Origin: an uncultured Lachnospiraceae bacterium
Lineage (GTDB): Bacteria > Bacillota > Clostridia > Lachnospirales > Lachnospiraceae
DNA length: 64,000 bases
Direction: 5' to 3'
Assembly: GCA_910585345.1 (NCBI GenBank)
Contig: CAJUDS010000008.1
Location: forward strand, 54,142 to 118,141
A program made the translations under genes and the position numbers. The notes under the pieces are model-generated. The model was not told the DNA's origin and did no database searches. It saw nothing but the letters and a program-made list of their open reading frames with translations. Below, piece by piece: positions 62,931 through 64,000 of the stretch (its first letter is position 1; every line of letters begins with the position of its first letter).

Positions 62931-64000
62931 ATGGATAATCAAATTGCTAATGAAATTTTAAATGAAATTAGTGAATGCAGAGAAGATGAGAGAAACAGTC
63001 AGAATCAAGTGGTTCAAATTATTTCTACAGCAGGAACTATCTTGGGTGTTATATTAGGGGCTTCCATTTTTGGTGAAGATAGTATTGTAAGTAAAGAAGC
63101 ATTGTTTCTCTTGAGCAATATTGTTTTTTGTACAACATGTTCATATATAGTAACATTAGGTATTGGTAATGTTTTAAGGTATCATTATATTCAAAAACTG
63201 GAAGATGATTTATCATTATTAAATTGTAGTAACGATATTGACAAAGTAAGTTTAGTACATTGGATGAGCTTTACATCACCAATAATGACAAGAAATCCAT
63301 TACATTTACGCTCAAAATATGCGATATTACACTATTTTGCATATTCTTTATCAGTTGTATCTGCATTAATATTTAGTGTTGGAGTAACGTTTTTTTTATA
63401 TTATAAATTAAATAAACATACAATCATAGATAAAATATCAATAATTTTTCTGTCTTTAGTCTTCTTTATTTGTTTAATTTCATATATAATTATTTGTTTT
63501 AAGGGAAAACGAATTTCGGAAAAAATATATTTAGTATCTTTAGATAAGAAGAAAACACGTTTAAAACAAAAGGAAGAAAGAGAAAATAAAAATACAAAGA
63601 TAAATAAATTAGTTAAAGTATTAATGTATTTTATTTATCCTAAAGTTAAAGATCTGCAAAAAATGTTTTTAATTATTTTGGGCTTTATTTTAGGTATAAT
63701 TTTAGTTGAGGGATACATAAATGTAGATAAGATTAAAGAGAAGTTTGACCTTCTTATTTTATCAATAGTTGCTATGGATTTTTTACTTTATCAAGCACGT
63801 TATCAATGGAATGATATTAGGGGGATTGAAGAAGATAGATGTAAGTCAGATCGTTTACCAGTGGATATATTAGGCGAAAAATATGCAATTATCATATCTA
63901 TAATTGTTATTTGTATTAGATTACTTATGTTAATGCTCATGTACGGTAAAGAAGCAAGCAACCGAAAACAAGAGATAGACCGCCAGCACCACACTATTCC
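62931..64000 (+). CDS. AT-rich multi-span membrane protein (partial, runs off the end)
   Basis: An open frame of 356 codons with no stop before the window ends. It begins MDNQIANEILNEISECRE and has a charged helix, then membrane helices near residues 30-50, 60-80, 135-155 and 165-185. A Lys-rich linker (KKTRLKQKEERENKNTK) follows, then further helices near 245-265, 275-290 and 320-340. YQWNDIRGIEEDR near residue 290 resembles the NDxxDxxxD type motif of UbiA-like prenyltransferases, but only loosely. G+C is roughly a quarter to a third, far below the rest, which suggests recent acquisition. No clear ribosome site is seen. Family not recognised. Confidence 0.6.
   Translation, partial: MDNQIANEILNEISECREDERNSQNQVVQIISTAGTILGVILGASIFGEDSIVSKEALFLLSNIVFCTTCSYIVTLGIGNVLRYHYIQKLEDDLSLLNCSNDIDKVSLVHWMSFTSPIMTRNPLHLRSKYAILHYFAYSLSVVSALIFSVGVTFFLYYKLNKHTIIDKISIIFLSLVFFICLISYIIICFKGKRISEKIYLVSLDKKKTRLKQKEERENKNTKINKLVKVLMYFIYPKVKDLQKMFLIILGFILGIILVEGYINVDKIKEKFDLLILSIVAMDFLLYQARYQWNDIRGIEEDRCKSDRLPVDILGEKYAIIISIIVICIRLLMLMLMYGKEASNRKQEIDRQHHTI

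Noticed and set aside
1..64000. tRNA, rRNA, CRISPR arrays, complete insertion sequences and prophage genes
   Set aside because: None seen: no transposase, integrase, phage structural gene or clover-leaf sequence was recognised by eye; a tRNAscan and IS search would settle it.

Overview
The window reads as a chromosomal segment of an anaerobic, low-to-mid GC Firmicute, most likely a gut Lachnospiraceae/Clostridia relative. Supporting signs are strong AGGAGG ribosome sites, sigma-A promoters of the TTGACA-N17-TATAAT type, a CIRCE/HrcA-type clpB promoter, a TPP riboswitch ahead of thiT, DUF4250 and ASKHA/corrinoid-activation genes, many chemoreceptors, and a GH78 rhamnosidase with a LytS/YesN-type two-component system. 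Assignment is by gene content and gene style only; no rRNA or tRNA is present to fix the taxon.

Layout. 1-2.7 kb: metal-responsive ArsR repressor, stand-alone HMA metal-binding protein and P1B ATPase. 2.7-5.7 kb: corrinoid-related gene, cobO, a divergent cis-prenyltransferase and a Gfo/Idh/MocA oxidoreductase. 5.7-8.5 kb: clpB under CIRCE. 8.9-18.5 kb: rhamnoside uptake and cleavage locus (AraC-type response regulator, ABC solute-binding protein, two permeases, sensor kinase, alpha-L-rhamnosidase). 18.7-21.5 kb: small protein, HAD-CPBP fusion, GrpB-like protein. 21.5-27.7 kb: gltB-gltD with a hairpin leader. 27.9-31.3 kb: chemoreceptor and degenerate HD-GYP protein. 31.4-32.3 kb: thiT with TPP riboswitch on the minus strand. 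32.5-38.9 kb: DUF4250, ASKHA corrinoid activator, DNA glycosylase, amino-acid transporters (NSS, AzlCD), LytTR regulator, FliD-like protein.

39.1-42.4 kb: a complete retron. It has an OLD-like ATPase/TOPRIM effector, a structured msr-msd RNA closed by an 18-bp a1/a2 stem, and a reverse transcriptase with a YADD active site. This is the most interesting system here and is probably an anti-phage module. 42.8-49.0 kb: DAACS symporter, DUF368/PopT-type protein, AraC regulator divergent from a PTS IIBCA gene, HAD phosphatase. 49.2-57 kb: signalling block of two chemoreceptors, a hybrid histidine kinase and its two-domain response regulator. 57.3-60.8 kb: Sel1-repeat protein, nitroreductase, and an Rrf2 regulator divergent from a flavodoxin/ferredoxin protein that shares its operator. 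61-64 kb: KAP-type NTPase, then a very AT-rich membrane protein that runs off the right end, which looks like accessory or horizontally acquired DNA.

A dispersed intergenic repeat family of about 265 bp has inverted ends, flanking direct repeats and a covarying internal hairpin. Two full copies (8.6 and 19.0 kb), one truncated copy abutting the retron promoter (38.9 kb) and one 47-bp mini-copy (57.1 kb) were found by eye. It looks like a MITE with strong RNA structure.
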